Assembly (NCBI GenBank): GCA_964612975.1
Contig: CAZTGC010000009.1
Location: 1-60,466, forward strand
DNA from: NZ13-RE01 sp964612975
GTDB taxonomy: Bacteria > Dictyoglomota > Dictyoglomia > Dictyoglomales > Dictyoglomaceae
Length of the DNA stretch: 60,466 nucleotides
Reading direction: 5' to 3'
The notes under the pieces were generated by a model. The model saw only the letters and a list, made by a program, of their open reading frames with translations, was not told where the DNA came from and did no database searches. How positions within the stretch are numbered: the first letter of the stretch is position 1; the number at the start of each line of letters is the position of its first letter. The position numbers and the translations under genes were made by a program. Positions 8,456 to 17,569 of the stretch are shown one piece after another.

Positions 8456-8985
8456 AATCCATGCCTCCTTGCAAGATAATAATAAATAGCTACTAAGGTT
8501 TTCGCATCTTTAATTTTGTTTTCCTTTATTAATCTCTCTACATCTTCCTTTCTTAGAGAAATAATCTCCAAAAATTCATCTTCCTCAGGATTCACCTTGG
8601 TTTTTTCAAGATTTTTTGCCTCAAAAAGGTATAAGACCTCATTACTTATTCCAGGAGATGTATAAAAGGAATGAATTAATTCTAATCTTTTTGCCCTATA
8701 TCCAATCTCTTCCTCTAACTCCCTAATAGCACATTGATATGGATCTTCACCAAAATTTAACTTTCCTGCAGGAATTTCTAATAAAATTTCACCAGTACAC
8801 ATTCTATATTGCTTTACAAAAAAAACACCACCATCATGATTTATGGGGAGTATTGCAACAGCACCCGGGTGTTCTACAAGTTCTCTTATTCCAATTTTAC
8901 CATTGGGTAATTCCACCTCTAATTCTTTAACATTTACAATTTTCCCTTTATATAATAGTTTCTCTCTTAATATTTTTTCCTTCAT
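8452..8985 (-). CDS. ADP-ribose pyrophosphatase-type NUDIX hydrolase
   Basis: A 177-residue NUDIX enzyme. The NUDIX box is complete at residues 74-95: G, five residues, E, seven residues, REL, E, EE, I, G. The N-terminal VEHPGAVAILPI and the upstream EIPAGK are typical of ADP-ribose pyrophosphatases, which hydrolyse ADP-ribose to AMP and ribose 5-phosphate. The substrate is inferred from subfamily resemblance. It lies between recN and ald and overlaps ald by four bases. Confidence 0.88.
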   Translation of the reverse strand: MKEKILREKLLYKGKIVNVKELEVELPNGKIGIRELVEHPGAVAILPINHDGGVFFVKQYRMCTGEILLEIPAGKLNFGEDPYQCAIRELEEEIGYRAKRLELIHSFYTSPGISNEVLYLFEAKNLEKTKVNPEEDEFLEIISLRKEDVERLIKENKIKDAKTLVAIYYYLARRHGL

Positions 8986-8998
8986 TGTTCCACCTTAT

Positions 8999-10762
8999 TT
9001 AACCATTAGTAGAAAGAATTTCAGAAGTATACTTCTCTCTTAAACTTTTTTTTATTTCATTTGCTTTTAGTAACATTTCCCTTGCATGTTGTTGGCTAAT
9101 CTCAGAAACAATACTTCCTCCAAACATTCTTGATAACTCAATTATTCTTGATTTTTCCTCTAATAAACTCACCTTGATACGTGTCTGTTCATTTAATATC
9201 TTTTTCTCTACATAAAAATGTGCATCTGCCCACGCTGCAATCTGAGGTAAATGAGTAACACAAAATATTTGCCTTCCAAAAGAAAGATTCCAAAGCTTTT
9301 GAGCTAATAGATAAGAAGTTTCTCCTCCAATTCCAACATCTATTTCATCGAAAATCAGTATGGGAGTTTGATCTATCTTATTGATAATAGTTCTTAAGGC
9401 TAACATAATTCTTGATATCTCTCCCCCTGAGGCAATATTTTTAAGGGTTTTTAAATCTTCGCCAGGATTAGTAGAAAGTAGAAATTCTACCTCTTCTAAT
9501 CCCTTGCTACTAATCTTTGTATTATTTAGCACAAGAACATGAGGTCCCATAGGTGCTAAAAATTTCACAGAAAACTTTGCATTCCTAATTCCTAAATCTT
9601 TAAGTTCCTTCTCTACATTCTCTTCTAAAGTCTTAGAAATTTCCCTTCTAATTTCCGATAATTTCTGAGCTTCTAAAATTATTTGTTCCTCTAACATCTG
9701 TATCTCTTTTTCAATTTCTTCTAATCTCTCTTCACTACTTAAAAGTTCCCTTAATTCCAATTCAATTTTTTTTCTATATTCAAGTATCTCACTAATTGTT
9801 CTTCCGTACTTTCTTTTAAGCTGTGAAATCTTATATAATCTTTCTTCAACTTCTTCTAATCTGGAAGATTCTATATTGAGACCATCTTTAAATCGAATTA
9901 GAGAATCTACCGCTTCGTCTAAATATAATTTTGTATTAGATAATAATTCACATATATTCTCAATATTCTTATCTAAATTAGATAAAGAGGATAAAAGATT
10001 AAGACTTCTACTTACTTGATCTAAAGCAGAAATTTTGGGTTCTTGAGATTCATAGAGCAAAGTATAGACTTCCTCTAAATTGTTCCTTATTTTCTCAAGA
10101 TTTTGAAGAAATTTTCTTTCCTCAAGTAATGCTTCCTCTTCTTCTTCTACTAACTTGGCTTTATCTATTTCTTCTATTTGAAACTTAAAAAGATCAATTC
10201 TTTGTTGTCTTTCTTTTTCCCTTTCGTACATATTTTCTCTTTCAGAATATAACTTTCTGAGGTATTCAAATATCTCTTTCAAACTTCTTTTTTGTTTTAA
10301 GCATTCTTCTCCACCAAAAAGATCTAGCAATTCTAACTGAGTATCCCTGTGAAGAATCTTTTGATGTTCATATTGTCCATGAATTTCCATTATATTAGAA
10401 AGAAGTTTCTCCAGCATACCAACTGTAACTAATTCTCCATTTACTCTGCATTTACTTCTTCCTGCCCTATTAATCTCCCTATACACCAAAAGTGTTCTAT
10501 CCTCTTCTTTTGGTATCCCCCATTCATCTAATATCCCCTCAACAAAAGAATTAACTGAGAAAATGGCTTCAACTACAGCCTTATTACTTCCTGTTCCAAT
10601 AATATCTGTAGATGCTTTTTCTCCTAACAAAAATGATAATGCATCTATTAAAAGAGATTTACCTGCACCAGTCTCTCCAGTAATTACATTTAAGCCCTCA
10701 TGAAAATCTAAAGTTATTTCATCTATGATAGCAAAATCCTTTACATGTAAGGCTAAAAGCAT
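8999..10762 (-). CDS. recN: DNA repair protein RecN
   Basis: A 587-residue SMC-like ATPase for double-strand break repair. Walker A GETGAGKS is at about residues 30-37. A long charged coiled coil occupies about 150-370. The C-terminal head has LASGGEISRIMLALR (signature), LIFDEIDVGIGG (Walker B) and VTHLPQIAAWAD. The ATG has GGAGGT six bases upstream. The position after tlyA matches Bacillus, where ahrC (argR) lies between them; here nadK takes that place. Confidence 0.96.
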   Translation of the reverse strand: MLLALHVKDFAIIDEITLDFHEGLNVITGETGAGKSLLIDALSFLLGEKASTDIIGTGSNKAVVEAIFSVNSFVEGILDEWGIPKEEDRTLLVYREINRAGRSKCRVNGELVTVGMLEKLLSNIMEIHGQYEHQKILHRDTQLELLDLFGGEECLKQKRSLKEIFEYLRKLYSERENMYEREKERQQRIDLFKFQIEEIDKAKLVEEEEEALLEERKFLQNLEKIRNNLEEVYTLLYESQEPKISALDQVSRSLNLLSSLSNLDKNIENICELLSNTKLYLDEAVDSLIRFKDGLNIESSRLEEVEERLYKISQLKRKYGRTISEILEYRKKIELELRELLSSEERLEEIEKEIQMLEEQIILEAQKLSEIRREISKTLEENVEKELKDLGIRNAKFSVKFLAPMGPHVLVLNNTKISSKGLEEVEFLLSTNPGEDLKTLKNIASGGEISRIMLALRTIINKIDQTPILIFDEIDVGIGGETSYLLAQKLWNLSFGRQIFCVTHLPQIAAWADAHFYVEKKILNEQTRIKVSLLEEKSRIIELSRMFGGSIVSEISQQHAREMLLKANEIKKSLREKYTSEILSTNG

Positions 10763-10766
10763 TTTT

Positions 10767-11600
10767 CTACCTCCAATGGAGTTTTTTCTTCAATCTTTTA
10801 AAAAATTCCCAATCTTTCAGAAAAAGCAATTCTGCATTAAATGGAGCTTTCTTAATAATAACTCTTTCATTTTTTCCTATTAAATCCACCTGCTTTCCAT
10901 CAATCCATACTTCCACTTGCCAAGATCTTCTAGGTAATGAAAGCATAATTTCTCTATCAAAGGAAAGAAGCAAAGGACGAGAGGAAAGAGAATGGGCACA
11001 TATAGGAAGAATCTCTACCACATTCAATTCTGGAAAAATAACTGGTCCACCAGCAGAAAGAGCATATGCTGTAGAACCTGAGGCAGAAGCTATAATTAAA
11101 CCGTCAGCAGGAGACGTAGCTATACTTTCCTGTCCATAAAAAAGCTCAAAGGATATAAGGGGAGTGTTTTCAGCTTTTAATAAAACTGCCTCATTAAATA
11201 TATAGTATGTTACATTTTTAGGAATAATGTTTAACTCTAACACAAGATGTTTCTCTACAAAGAATTCTCCCCTCTCTAATATATGAAATTTTTTTTCAAA
11301 ATCTTTTGCTTCTAGGGTAGTTAAAAATCCTAATCTTCCTGTATTAATTCCTAAGACAGGAATATTGTATTTTGCAACCCTTTGAAGGGTATATAATACC
11401 GTACCGTCTCCTCCTATGGCAATAACTAAGTCCATATTATTAATAAAAGAATTTTCTTTATTGTTTAAAAGATATATCTCCTTTAAATTATTTTTACCCC
11501 ATTTTTGTAATTCTGGGATTATTTTTTTTGTCTCTCTTTTTCGAGGATTATATATAATCCCTATCTTTTGTAATAGAATTTTGAGTTCCAGAGATTCCAA
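10767..11600 (-). CDS. nadK: NAD kinase
   Basis: A polypeptide of up to 277 residues that phosphorylates NAD to NADP. It has the GGDGT motif (AIGGDGTVLYTL) and the second conserved block DGLIIASASGSTAYALSAGG, both diagnostic. The start is uncertain. The only ATG/GTG/TTG codon before the conserved KIGIIYNP is the TTG at 11600, but the strong GAAGGAGG site ends just one base before it, too close for normal initiation. A CTG (11591-11589) or ATT (11579-11577) would be better spaced. The start overlaps the tlyA 3' end by about 40 bases at most. Confidence 0.92.
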   Translation of the reverse strand: MESLELKILLQKIGIIYNPRKRETKKIIPELQKWGKNNLKEIYLLNNKENSFINNMDLVIAIGGDGTVLYTLQRVAKYNIPVLGINTGRLGFLTTLEAKDFEKKFHILERGEFFVEKHLVLELNIIPKNVTYYIFNEAVLLKAENTPLISFELFYGQESIATSPADGLIIASASGSTAYALSAGGPVIFPELNVVEILPICAHSLSSRPLLLSFDREIMLSLPRRSWQVEVWIDGKQVDLIGKNERVIIKKAPFNAELLFLKDWEFFKRLKKKLHWR

Positions 11601-12364
11601 GCCTCCTTCACTACCTTTTCGAAATCTAACTCTTTTTTTTCTTTTCCAAAAAGTGATGGGTATTCAATATTTCCCTTTCCTTCTTTACTAAAATAATAAG
11701 TAAGATTTCCCAAATAAAATCCCAAAGACTCAACTTCCTTAATAATTTTCTTAAATACCTCAATATGTACCTCTAAATCCTTAACAATACCTCCTCCTTT
11801 AACTTTGTTAGGTCCGGCTTCAAATTGAGGTTTTATTAGTGCAATTATCTTACTATTTTCTTTCAAAAGATTAGGGAGTCTTGGAAAAATTTTCAATATG
11901 GAAATAAAGGATACATCTATAGTTATTAGATCAAATTTTTCTGGAAAATTTTCACTTTTTATGTATCTCGCATTAATTCCTTCCATAACAACTACCTTTG
12001 GATTATTTCTCAAAGTTTCATGAATTATTCCCTTTCCCACATCTAAAGCATAGACTTTTTCTGCACCTTCTTTCAGAAGACAATCGGTGAAACCTCCTGT
12101 ACTTGCACCAATATCTAAAACAACACAATTCTTTAGATTAAGATTAAAAACTTCTAATGCTTTTTTTAATTTAAACCCTCCTTTACTAACATAAGGGGAA
12201 GGCTCTTTAATTTCAATATCAATTTCTTCAAAAAATTTCATGTCAGGTTTATCCACTAATTTCCCATTAACTAATACTAATCCTGCCATTAATGCTCTTT
12301 TAGCCTTTTCTCTACTTTCAAAGATTCCCTTTTTTACCAAAATAATATCAATTCTTTCCTTCAC
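11561..12364 (-). CDS. tlyA: TlyA-family rRNA (cytidine-2'-O)-methyltransferase
   Basis: A 267-residue protein with an N-terminal S4 RNA-binding domain (residues about 3-60) and a C-terminal FtsJ-like Rossmann methyltransferase domain. The SAM-binding motif DIGASTGGFTDCLL is at about residues 86-99. Family members methylate 16S and 23S rRNA 2'-hydroxyls; some are annotated as haemolysins. The GTG start overlaps the dxs stop by four bases (GTGA). The order dxs-tlyA-recN matches Bacillus. Confidence 0.9.
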   Translation of the reverse strand: MKERIDIILVKKGIFESREKAKRALMAGLVLVNGKLVDKPDMKFFEEIDIEIKEPSPYVSKGGFKLKKALEVFNLNLKNCVVLDIGASTGGFTDCLLKEGAEKVYALDVGKGIIHETLRNNPKVVVMEGINARYIKSENFPEKFDLITIDVSFISILKIFPRLPNLLKENSKIIALIKPQFEAGPNKVKGGGIVKDLEVHIEVFKKIIKEVESLGFYLGNLTYYFSKEGKGNIEYPSLFGKEKKELDFEKVVKEAWNLWNSKFYYKR

Positions 12365-14223
12365 AGACTTCTAACCTTGTATAATAATATCTCTTCTAAA
12401 ATTTTTGACATTTTAGGTGGAGTTAAGTTATAAATCTCTTTTAAAAATTCTGCATTACCTTTCTCTAAAAACTTCTCAGGCAAAGCAAAGGGTAAAAGTT
12501 TGATAGGTAAATCATTTTTATGAAGCCATTCAGAAATTGCAGTAAACAGTCCTCCTGTGATAATATTCTCTTCAAAAGTTATCAATATGGAATGAGATTT
12601 AATAAGATCATCTAGTAATATATAGTCTAATGGCTTTAAGAATCTCATATTTACAACTGTAGGATTTATACCCTTTTCTGAAAGAACTTCTGCAGTTTTT
12701 AATGCAGGATAAACCATAGATCCTATTGCACAAAATAACACATTTTTGCCCTTTTTTAAAACTTCTCCTTTTCCTATATTAAGTTTTTCATAAGGTTTGT
12801 TTATATCAACCCCATATCCACTTCCCTTAGGAAAACGTATAGCGATCGGACCATTATAATTTGCTGCTGTATAAAGCATAGATCTAAGCTCCATTTCATC
12901 TTTTGGAGCCATAATAACCATGTTAGGAATTATTCGAAGATATGAAAAATCATATATCCCTTGATGGGTGGGACCATCATCACTTACAATTCCTGCTCTA
13001 TCTAAAATAAAAACTACTGGCAATTTCTGAAGACATACATCATGAATTATTTGATCAAAAGCTCTCTGTAGAAAAGTGGAATAGATAGCAACGATAGGTT
13101 TAAATCCTGTAATAGCAAGTCCTGCAGCAAAAGTTACTGCATGTTCCTCTGCAATTCCCACATCAAAAAATCTGTCTGGAAATTCCCTTGCAAAATATAT
13201 TAATCCTGTTCCATCAGGCATTGCTGCTGTTATTCCAACTATCCTATCATCTCTTTTAGCTAAATCCACCAAAGTTCTCCCGAAAACTTCAGTATAAGTA
13301 AGACCTTTACTTGACCTCTCAGATTTTGCAGAAATACTATGATATTTAGGAGGACATGCCTCTGCTTCGTTATGTCCGTTTCCCTTTTTAGTCAGTACGT
13401 GAATTAGAACGGGAGTTTCGAAATTTCTTTTTATACTATTTAGAGCTGAAATTAAAAGGGGAATGTCGTGTCCATCAAAGGGACCAAAATATTTAAATCC
13501 CAAGTCTTCAAAGATAGGTTTTGCTATTAGAATGCTTTTTATTCCCCTTTCAATTTTTAAGCTTAAGTCTAATAAAAATTTTCCAAAGGAAGAAGATTTT
13601 AAAAGATTTTGGGTTGTCTGTTTAAATAACCTAAATATAGGATGATTTCTTAACTTTGCCAAGTATATTGCCAAAGCTCCTATGTTAGGAGATATTGAAT
13701 GTTCATTATCATTTAAAATTACAATTAAATCTGTCTTTAAAAAACCAATTTGATTTAATGCTTCCCATGCCATTCCTGAAGTTAAAGCTCCATCGCCTAT
13801 TATGGCTATTACTTTATATTTTTCGCCTTTTAAATCTCTTGCTTTTGCCATACCAAGGGCTGAGGAGAGAGATGTTCCTGCATGTCCCACTGCAAAGGTA
13901 TCATAAATGCTTTCCCAAGGTGCAATAAAACCACTTATTCCCCCATATTTTCTTATAGTATTAAATTTCTCGAATCTTCCCGTAATTAATTTATGGGTGT
14001 AACACTGATGTCCCACATCCCAAACTATTTTATCTTCCGGAGCATTAAACACATAATGAACTGCAAGAGTAAGCTCAACAACTCCTAAATTTGATGCTAA
14101 ATGTCCACCATTTTGCTCCACAGTATCGATAATAATTTTTCTTATTTCTGAAGAGAGTTCTTTTAATTGTAAAAAAGATAATTTCTTAATATCCTTAGGT
14201 TCTTTTATTTTTTCCAATAACAT
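12361..14223 (-). CDS. dxs: 1-deoxy-D-xylulose-5-phosphate synthase
   Basis: A 620-residue thiamine-diphosphate enzyme that condenses pyruvate and glyceraldehyde 3-phosphate in the first step of the MEP isoprenoid pathway. It has the N-terminal HLASNLGVVELTLAVHYVF, the ThDP motif GDGALTSGMAWEALN near residues 142-156, and the transketolase-type region with DRAGIVSDDGPTHQG. It overlaps nusB by 19 bases. Bacillus has folD, xseA, xseB and ispA between nusB and dxs; none of them is here. Confidence 0.96.
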   Translation of the reverse strand: MLLEKIKEPKDIKKLSFLQLKELSSEIRKIIIDTVEQNGGHLASNLGVVELTLAVHYVFNAPEDKIVWDVGHQCYTHKLITGRFEKFNTIRKYGGISGFIAPWESIYDTFAVGHAGTSLSSALGMAKARDLKGEKYKVIAIIGDGALTSGMAWEALNQIGFLKTDLIVILNDNEHSISPNIGALAIYLAKLRNHPIFRLFKQTTQNLLKSSSFGKFLLDLSLKIERGIKSILIAKPIFEDLGFKYFGPFDGHDIPLLISALNSIKRNFETPVLIHVLTKKGNGHNEAEACPPKYHSISAKSERSSKGLTYTEVFGRTLVDLAKRDDRIVGITAAMPDGTGLIYFAREFPDRFFDVGIAEEHAVTFAAGLAITGFKPIVAIYSTFLQRAFDQIIHDVCLQKLPVVFILDRAGIVSDDGPTHQGIYDFSYLRIIPNMVIMAPKDEMELRSMLYTAANYNGPIAIRFPKGSGYGVDINKPYEKLNIGKGEVLKKGKNVLFCAIGSMVYPALKTAEVLSEKGINPTVVNMRFLKPLDYILLDDLIKSHSILITFEENIITGGLFTAISEWLHKNDLPIKLLPFALPEKFLEKGNAEFLKEIYNLTPPKMSKILEEILLYKVRSL

Positions 14224-14639
14224 ATCTCTTCTCGTGCTTTTAAATCCAAAACCTTATCCCAATTTCTTAAAATATTTCTTAATACTCCATTCACAAATTT
14301 ACTTCCTGAAATACCAACATATTTTTTTGTCAACTCCACTGCCTCATTCACAGAAACCCCTACTGGGATATCATTAAAACTCAAAATTTCACAAATTGCC
14401 ATTCTTAGAGCATTTCTTTCTATTACTCCTAATCTCTCAATCTTCCACTCATAACTAAATTCTGAGATAATTCTATCTGCAAAATTCTTATATTTTAAAC
14501 AGACCTCCCACAGTTTATGGGCAAATATTTGAGCATTTGGGGAAAAATCTTGAAAATCTATTTCTACTTCTTGTCCCAAATCCTTCTGAAACAAATAGGT
14601 GAGTATTTTTTCCCTACATCTTGTCCTTTCTTTACTCAT
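14205..14639 (-). CDS. nusB: Transcription antitermination factor NusB
   Basis: A 144-residue, all-helical RNA-binding factor that acts with NusE (S10) in rRNA antitermination. It starts with RTRCREKILTYLFQ and ends with the conserved VSVNEAVELTKKY and FVNGVLRNI blocks of the family. It overlaps the DUF2273 gene by four bases and dxs by 19. The partner NusE/S10 is encoded at the other end of the window. Confidence 0.93.
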   Translation of the reverse strand: MSKERTRCREKILTYLFQKDLGQEVEIDFQDFSPNAQIFAHKLWEVCLKYKNFADRIISEFSYEWKIERLGVIERNALRMAICEILSFNDIPVGVSVNEAVELTKKYVGISGSKFVNGVLRNILRNWDKVLDLKAREEICYWKK

Positions 14640-14854
14640 CTTTCCCTTCCTATATTTATGAATATTTCTTTTAATTTATTCCACAGTTCAATAAGGCTTT
14701 CTTTATTATCAAAGAGAGAACCTAAAATAAACCCTAAAATAGCTAAACTAAACCAGAATAAAGTTTTCCAAAATCCTATTATTAAAAAGGATATAGCTAA
14801 AATAATCCCAATTAATGTTCCAATTATTCTACCTTTATATTCTCTCCAATTCAT
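14636..14854 (-). CDS. Small membrane protein, DUF2273 type
   Basis: A 72-residue protein with two hydrophobic segments (about 9-28 and 30-47) joined by a short turn and followed by an amphipathic charged tail. Size, topology and position next to Asp23 and AmaP-like genes match the DUF2273 family found in Asp23 clusters of Gram-positive bacteria. The function is unknown; it probably helps anchor Asp23-type proteins at the membrane. It overlaps both neighbours by four bases. Confidence 0.7.
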   Translation of the reverse strand: MNWREYKGRIIGTLIGIILAISFLIIGFWKTLFWFSLAILGFILGSLFDNKESLIELWNKLKEIFINIGRER

Positions 14855-15390
14855 CCCTTACTCCTCTTAACAGGAACAATAATATCTTCAATAATAACCT
14901 CTACCTTTTCTAAGGTAATATTTAAAACATTTTCAAAATAGATCCTCACTCTTTGTTGAAGCTCACTCACAATCCTATTTACATCAACACCAACAGGTAT
15001 TTTTATTTTAAGTATTAAACTTACTTTATTTCTTACAATATTAATTTCTGGCTTAATTTCTTGAATCTCACTAAAATACTGAGCAATATCCTTAATAGAA
15101 TTTTTAAGCCCCTGTAATGAAATCTTTATACTTCCCAAACCAGAGGTATCTCCAATATATAGCATAAGGTTTTCTTTATATACTAAAGAAGAAACAAAAG
15201 TAATAAAACTAAGAATAAAAATAATTATGAGAATTACTAAAGAAAAGATAATACCCTCTTTATTTATCCAATTAATAAACTTTAAAATAGGACCAAACTG
15301 AAGTATAGCCAAAATAGAAACTAATGAGAGGAAAGATAAAACCAATCCTAATATAATAAATAAAAGTTTTTGATACCAATTAATTTTCAC
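14851..15390 (-). CDS. AmaP-type alkaline shock membrane anchor protein
   Basis: A 179-residue protein with two transmembrane segments (about 8-30 and 47-70) and a soluble C-terminal domain resembling Asp23/Gls24, including a conserved stretch around VSLILKIKIPVGVDVN. In Staphylococcus, AmaP tethers Asp23 to the membrane, and the same gene pair is seen here. It overlaps the asp23-like gene by four bases. No enzymatic role is known. Confidence 0.75.
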   Translation of the reverse strand: MKINWYQKLLFIILGLVLSFLSLVSILAILQFGPILKFINWINKEGIIFSLVILIIIFILSFITFVSSLVYKENLMLYIGDTSGLGSIKISLQGLKNSIKDIAQYFSEIQEIKPEINIVRNKVSLILKIKIPVGVDVNRIVSELQQRVRIYFENVLNITLEKVEVIIEDIIVPVKRSKG

Positions 15391-15767
15391 TTCTTTTCCT
15401 CCTTTTTACTTTTCTCTCCCAAATATATACCTTTTATTAAGATATTAACCTCTTGAACATTAAGTCCTGTCATACTTTCTACAACTTCTTTAACATGAGT
15501 TTGTACTTCCCTTGAAACTTCTGGAAAAGAATAATTAGGTAAAACATATAGGGGAATAAATATACATACATCTTTATCCTTCAACTCAACCTTTATCCCC
15601 CTTCCTATGGGTATTCCTGAAACTAACCTCTCAAATGTAGATGGAAGACTATCCCCTATTCTTGAAACACCTTTTACTTCCTGTGCAGCGATTCCAGCTA
15701 TAATCGAAATTACCTCTTTGGAAATCTTAACAGATCCGTAGGAAAGTTCTTCCTTCATATTTATCAC
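15387..15767 (-). CDS. Asp23/Gls24 family envelope stress protein
   Basis: A 126-residue Asp23 (alkaline shock protein) homologue. It opens with the family pattern YGSVKISKEVISIIAGIAA, then EVKGVSRIG and a C-terminal VQEVNILIKGI. These are abundant membrane-associated scaffold proteins linked to envelope stress in Gram-positives. It lies directly after accC, as yqhY does in Bacillus, which suggests a role tied to fatty-acid synthesis or the membrane. It overlaps accC by four bases. Confidence 0.85.
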   Translation of the reverse strand: MINMKEELSYGSVKISKEVISIIAGIAAQEVKGVSRIGDSLPSTFERLVSGIPIGRGIKVELKDKDVCIFIPLYVLPNYSFPEVSREVQTHVKEVVESMTGLNVQEVNILIKGIYLGEKSKKEEKK

Positions 15768-17107
15768 TCCTCAATCAGAATTCTTCTTTGTAAAAAATCT
15801 GTAGAAAACTGTCCTTTAATAAAGAAACTATTTTCAAGAATTTTTAAATGAAGAGGGATAGTAGTTTTTACACCAACAATAATAAACTCTCTTAATGCTC
15901 TTTTCATTCTTTCTATGGCTTCCTCCCTATCTTTTCCCCAAACTATAACCTTTGCTAATAGGGAATCATAAAAGGGAGGTACAGTATATTCTTCATATAA
16001 ATGAGTATCAACCCTTACAAATGGTCCTCCCGGAGGTATAAATTTTACTATCTTCCCTGAAGAAGGAGCGAAATCATTAAAGGGATCTTCAGCATTTATT
16101 CTACATTCAATAGTATGTCCTCGAATAGAAACATCTTTAAAGTTTATTTTTTCTCCAGCAGATATTAATATTTGCCATTTTACAAGATCAATTCCTGTTG
16201 CCATCTCGGAAACTGTATGCTCCACTTGAATTCTTGTATTAACTTCCATAAAATAAAAATGTCCATTTTTATCTAAAAGAAATTCAAAGGTTCCTGGTCC
16301 TACATAACCAACTTTATAAGCCCCCTTTGTAGCTGCCCTACTCATAGCCTCCCTTAACCTCTGATCTACTACAGGAGAGGGTGATTCTTCTATAAGTTTT
16401 TGATGCCTCCTTTGAATAGAGCAATCCCTTTCTCCTAAGGAAATAATATTTCCATATTTATCACCTAAAATTTGAATTTCTACATGCCTTGGTTCTTCTA
16501 TATATTTTTCAATATAAACTCCTGGATTACCAAAGGCTTTCTCTGCCTCCATTTTAGCTACCCTTAAGTTTTGAATCAGATCTTCAGGATAATAAGCAAC
16601 CCTCATTCCCTTCCCTCCACCCCCTGCAGTAGCCTTAATCAATATAGGAAATCCAATTTCTTTTGATATTTTAAGAGCTTGTTTCTCATCCTCTATTAAT
16701 CCATTTGATCCAGGAATTAAAGGAACACCAGCCTCTTTCATTATTCTTTTTGCTCCAGACTTATCGCCAAGCTTTTCTATAGTCTCTTTACTTGGTCCAA
16801 TGAATACTAAACCATGCTCTTCACATATTTCTGCAAACCTTGCCGATTCTGCTAAAAATCCATATCCTGGATGGATTGCTTCCGCATTAGTTATTAAAGC
16901 TGCGCTAATTATATTAGGAATATTCAAGTAACTCTGCGAAGCCAAGGGTGGACCAACGCAGACAGCTTCATCTGCTATTTGAACATGTAAAGAGTCTTTA
17001 TCTGCTTCTGAGTATATAGCGACAGTTTTTATTCCAAGCTCCTGGCATGCTCTAATAACTCTTATAGCTATTTCTCCTCTATTTGCAATTAAAATTTTCT
17101 TAAACAT
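15764..17107 (-). CDS. accC: Biotin carboxylase subunit of acetyl-CoA carboxylase
   Basis: A 447-residue ATP-grasp enzyme that carboxylates the biotin on AccB, the first step of malonyl-CoA formation. It starts MFKKILIANRGEIAIRVIRA, has the glycine-rich loop KATAGGGGKGMRVA near residue 160, and the active-site FMEVNTRIQVEHTVSE near 285. It follows accB by three bases. No accA/accD genes are in the window. Confidence 0.97.
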   Translation of the reverse strand: MFKKILIANRGEIAIRVIRACQELGIKTVAIYSEADKDSLHVQIADEAVCVGPPLASQSYLNIPNIISAALITNAEAIHPGYGFLAESARFAEICEEHGLVFIGPSKETIEKLGDKSGAKRIMKEAGVPLIPGSNGLIEDEKQALKISKEIGFPILIKATAGGGGKGMRVAYYPEDLIQNLRVAKMEAEKAFGNPGVYIEKYIEEPRHVEIQILGDKYGNIISLGERDCSIQRRHQKLIEESPSPVVDQRLREAMSRAATKGAYKVGYVGPGTFEFLLDKNGHFYFMEVNTRIQVEHTVSEMATGIDLVKWQILISAGEKINFKDVSIRGHTIECRINAEDPFNDFAPSSGKIVKFIPPGGPFVRVDTHLYEEYTVPPFYDSLLAKVIVWGKDREEAIERMKRALREFIIVGVKTTIPLHLKILENSFFIKGQFSTDFLQRRILIEE

Positions 17108-17110
17108 AAT

Positions 17111-17542
17111 CTATTCAGGTTCTATAAGAAACAATTTTTGTCCATATTCCACTGGTTGTCCATTTTCCACTAATATCTCTTTTATTCTACCCCGAATATC
17201 AGATTTTACTTCATTCATTAACTTCATAGCCTCTATTATACATAAAGTTTGCCCTACTTCTACTAAATCACCTTCATTTACAAATGGAGGAGCGCCAGGA
17301 GCAGGAGCCCTATAAAATATCCCAACTAAAGGAGCAATTATATAATTACCATTTTCAATTTTTTCTGTTTTTTTCTCTTCAATATCTGAGACTATTGGAG
17401 CAGATAATATATTTCCTCCTGCATTATCAGTTTTTCTAAGAACCAATTTTATTGAGCCATCTTCCAATACCAACTCTCCAAGATTGGTCTGTGTGAAAAG
17501 ATAAATTATTTCCTTTATATCATCAAGACTCCACTCTCTCAT
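17111..17542 (-). CDS. accB: Biotin carboxyl carrier protein of acetyl-CoA carboxylase
   Basis: A 143-residue carrier. The C-terminal biotinyl domain carries EAMKLMNE, with Lys107 as the biotin attachment site. The middle region (about 45-70) is a short Ala/Pro-containing linker, and the N-terminus (YLFTQTNLGELVLEDGS) matches AccB. It lies between efp and accC, the normal Firmicutes order. Confidence 0.95.
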   Translation of the reverse strand: MREWSLDDIKEIIYLFTQTNLGELVLEDGSIKLVLRKTDNAGGNILSAPIVSDIEEKKTEKIENGNYIIAPLVGIFYRAPAPGAPPFVNEGDLVEVGQTLCIIEAMKLMNEVKSDIRGRIKEILVENGQPVEYGQKLFLIEPE

Positions 17543-17569
17543 AAATATGTCTCCTTTTCTATTTTAAGT

